Source: Mycobacterium colombiense
Lineage (GTDB): Bacteria > Actinomycetota > Actinomycetes > Mycobacteriales > Mycobacteriaceae
Direction: 5' to 3'
DNA length: 64,000 nt
Assembly (NCBI RefSeq): GCF_003284975.1
Contig: NZ_QMEU01000011.1
Span: forward strand, 21,689-85,688
Part shown: positions 61,492 to 64,000 of the stretch, one piece after another
Position numbering within the stretch: the first letter of the stretch is position 1
Layout: each line of letters opens with the position of its first letter
Program-made: the position numbers and the translations under genes
The notes under the pieces: generated by a model
The model's database searches: none
Told to the model about the DNA's origin: nothing
The model's input: only the letters and a program-made list of their open reading frames with translations

Positions 61492-62408
61492 TGCGACTGA
61501 AACTCGGGCGTCCCGACATCACGAGGTACGCAGGCCGGTTCGACGCCCCCGCCGCCGAACCCGACGGGCTCTCGGTGACCTGGATCGGCGTCGCCACCCT
61601 ACTGATCGACGACGGCTCGTCGGCCCTGATGACCGACGGCTACTTCTCCCGGCCCAGCCTGGCCACGGTCGCGGCCGGCAAGGTGGCGCCCTCGCCGGCG
61701 CGCGTCGACGGATGCCTGGCCCGGGCCAAGGTCTCGCGGCTGGAGGCGGTCATCCCGGTGCACACCCACTTCGACCACGTGCTGGACTCCGCACTCGTCG
61801 CCGACCGCACCGGCGCGCGGCTGGTCGGCGGGCAGTCCGCGGCCAACGTCGGTCGCGGATACGGCCTGCCGCAGGACCGGATCGTCGTCGCGGTCGACGG
61901 CGAACCGATGCAGCTGGGCGCCTACGACGTGACCCTGATCGAATCGCACCACTGCCCGCCCGACCGGTTTCCCGGCGTCATCGGCGAACCGGTGACCCCG
62001 CCGGTGCGGGCCTCGGCGTATCGCTGCGGCGAGTCCTGGTCGACGCTGGTGCGCCACCGGCCGACGGGCCGGCGCCTGCTGATCCAGGGCAGTGCCGGCT
62101 TCGTCGAGGGCGCCCTGGCCGGCCGGCGCGCCGACGCGGCGTACCTGTCCGTCGGACAGCTGGGGCTGCAGCCCCGGTCATACCTGCTCGACTACTGGAC
62201 CGAGACCGTGCGCGCGGTGGGTGCGCGCCGGGTGATCCTCATTCACTGGGACGACTTTTTCCGCCCGCTGACAAAACCGTTGCGGGCCTTGCCCTATGCC
62301 GGCGACGACCTGGACGTCTCCGTCCGTGTCCTCGACGAGCTCGCCGCGCAGGACGGTGTCTCGGTGCACCTGCCCACGGTGTGGCGGCGCGAAGACCCGT
62401 GGAAGTAG
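61491..62408 (+). CDS. MBL-fold metallohydrolase (Rv3577 type)
   Basis: 305 aa (recalled Rv3577, 288 aa). Metallo-beta-lactamase fold of the NAPE-PLD/UlaG-like group: TWIGVATLLID, the metal motif HTHFDH near residue 91-96, ESHHCPPDRF, LIQGSAGF and LIHWDDFF with the late His. Substrate unknown; a phospholipase-D-like or lactonase role is possible. Coupled to pxpA by an ATGA-type overlap and followed 13 bp later by arsB2. Confidence 0.85.
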   Translation: MRLKLGRPDITRYAGRFDAPAAEPDGLSVTWIGVATLLIDDGSSALMTDGYFSRPSLATVAAGKVAPSPARVDGCLARAKVSRLEAVIPVHTHFDHVLDSALVADRTGARLVGGQSAANVGRGYGLPQDRIVVAVDGEPMQLGAYDVTLIESHHCPPDRFPGVIGEPVTPPVRASAYRCGESWSTLVRHRPTGRRLLIQGSAGFVEGALAGRRADAAYLSVGQLGLQPRSYLLDYWTETVRAVGARRVILIHWDDFFRPLTKPLRALPYAGDDLDVSVRVLDELAAQDGVSVHLPTVWRREDPWK

Positions 62409-62421
62409 AGCGGTTGGCACC

Positions 62422-63659
<1,238 letters not shown>

Positions 63660-63663
<4 letters not shown>

Positions 63664-64000
63664 GCCGTGGGCGAGCCGCAGGGGCCCGACCGGATGATCG
63701 ACGCCAGCTCCTCGCGCGACTGCGCCCCCACCCGCTGGCAGGCCCGGTACACGTGGCCCTCCACGGTGCGCACCGACATCACCAGCTTCTCGGCGATCTC
63801 GCGGTTGGACAGCCCGGCCACCACGAGCTCGACGACGTCGCGCTGGCGGCCGGACAACTTCAGGCCCGTCGGGGTGTGCAGCGCCGGCGTGTGCAAGCCA
63901 CCGCACTCGTCGGCCAGTTCCCGGGCCAACGCCGCGGCATACAGCCCGCGGCGGTGATGCTGGCCTTCGTCGAACACCACCGAGGCCTGCGCCAAGAGAT
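63660..64000 (-). CDS. LuxR-type HTH regulator, C-terminal part (5' end outside window)
   Basis: About 113 residues are inside the window, in frame from the right edge. The C-terminal LuxR HTH is clear: LSGRQRDVVELVVAGLSNREIAEKLVMSVRTVEGHVYRACQRVGA. The preceding QASVVFDEGQHHRRGLYAAALARELADECGG resembles the end of large mycobacterial LuxR/adenylate-cyclase-type or MalT-like regulators, so the full gene is probably long. Its stop shares CTAG with arsB2. Confidence 0.82.

Overview
The window is a high-GC actinobacterial chromosome segment. Its gene order closely follows the cholesterol/steroid catabolism cluster of Mycobacterium tuberculosis from about Rv3518c to Rv3578 (assignments rest on recalled protein sequences, not on a search). 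The absence of the PPE genes found at this locus in M. tuberculosis, together with a zinc ABC transporter, a SatD/DUF3307 pair and a PxpA gene, points to a non-tuberculous mycobacterium, probably a slow grower near the M. avium complex. The species call is an inference. No rRNA, tRNA, CRISPR array or intact insertion sequence was recognised.

Layout. 1-505: 3' part of a DUF559 nuclease-like gene with an apparent frameshift. 0.56-13.3 kb: cyp142, a decarboxylase-like gene, an LLM oxidoreductase, the DUF35-ltp4-ltp3 thiolase group, a KSI-like gene, a gamma-carbonic-anhydrase-like gene, kshA, a sulfotransferase, an SDR, a DUF1214-like gene and a small haem-binding-type secreted protein. 13.3-18.8 kb: hsaE-hsaG-hsaF (central meta-cleavage pathway) divergent from kstD-hsd4B. 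18.8-19.8 kb: an intact DUF559 gene bracketed by palindromes. 19.85-25.8 kb: the last side-chain cycle, cyp125-fadE28-fadE29-chsH2-chsH1-ltp2. 25.9-30 kb: fadA5, a small NTF2-like gene, ddn, an internally deleted ddn paralogue and two SDRs. 30-46 kb: the KstR2 (C/D ring, HIP) genes echA20-ipdA-ipdB-ipdC, fadA6-kstR2, ipdF-fadE30 and fadD3-fadE31-fadE32-fadE33-aspB, interrupted by a SatD/DUF3307 pair and a membrane-anchored protein. 46-56 kb: nat, hsaB/C/D/A, kshB, an exported protein, fadE34 and kstR. 56-64 kb: a LacI regulator, a zinc-type ABC transporter, lppH, pxpA, an MBL-fold gene, arsB2 and the 3' part of a LuxR-type regulator.

How it works together. CYP125/CYP142 oxidise the sterol side chain. 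FadA5, ChsE1/ChsE2, ChsH1/ChsH2 and Ltp2 shorten it. KstD and KshAB open ring B, HsaABCD cleave ring A, HsaEFG finish that branch, and FadD3, FadE30-33, Ipd proteins, EchA20 and FadA6 degrade the remaining C/D rings. Eleven sites matching the KstR palindrome (TnnAACnnGTTnnA, one with a terminal mismatch) and three matching the KstR2 palindrome (AnCAAGnnCTTGnT) were located by eye, mostly in divergent promoters. Many adjacent genes overlap by 4 nt, implying translational coupling.

The least explained features are: the palindrome-bracketed DUF559 cassette (18.8-19.8 kb); the SatD/DUF3307 pair with its AT-rich repeat-bearing promoter (33.6-35.0 kb); two identical KstR operators in a convergent gap (2.6 kb); the internally deleted ddn paralogue (28.0 kb); and the palindrome between the LacI gene and the zinc transporter (57.25 kb). 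No intergenic stretch exceeds 300 bases.
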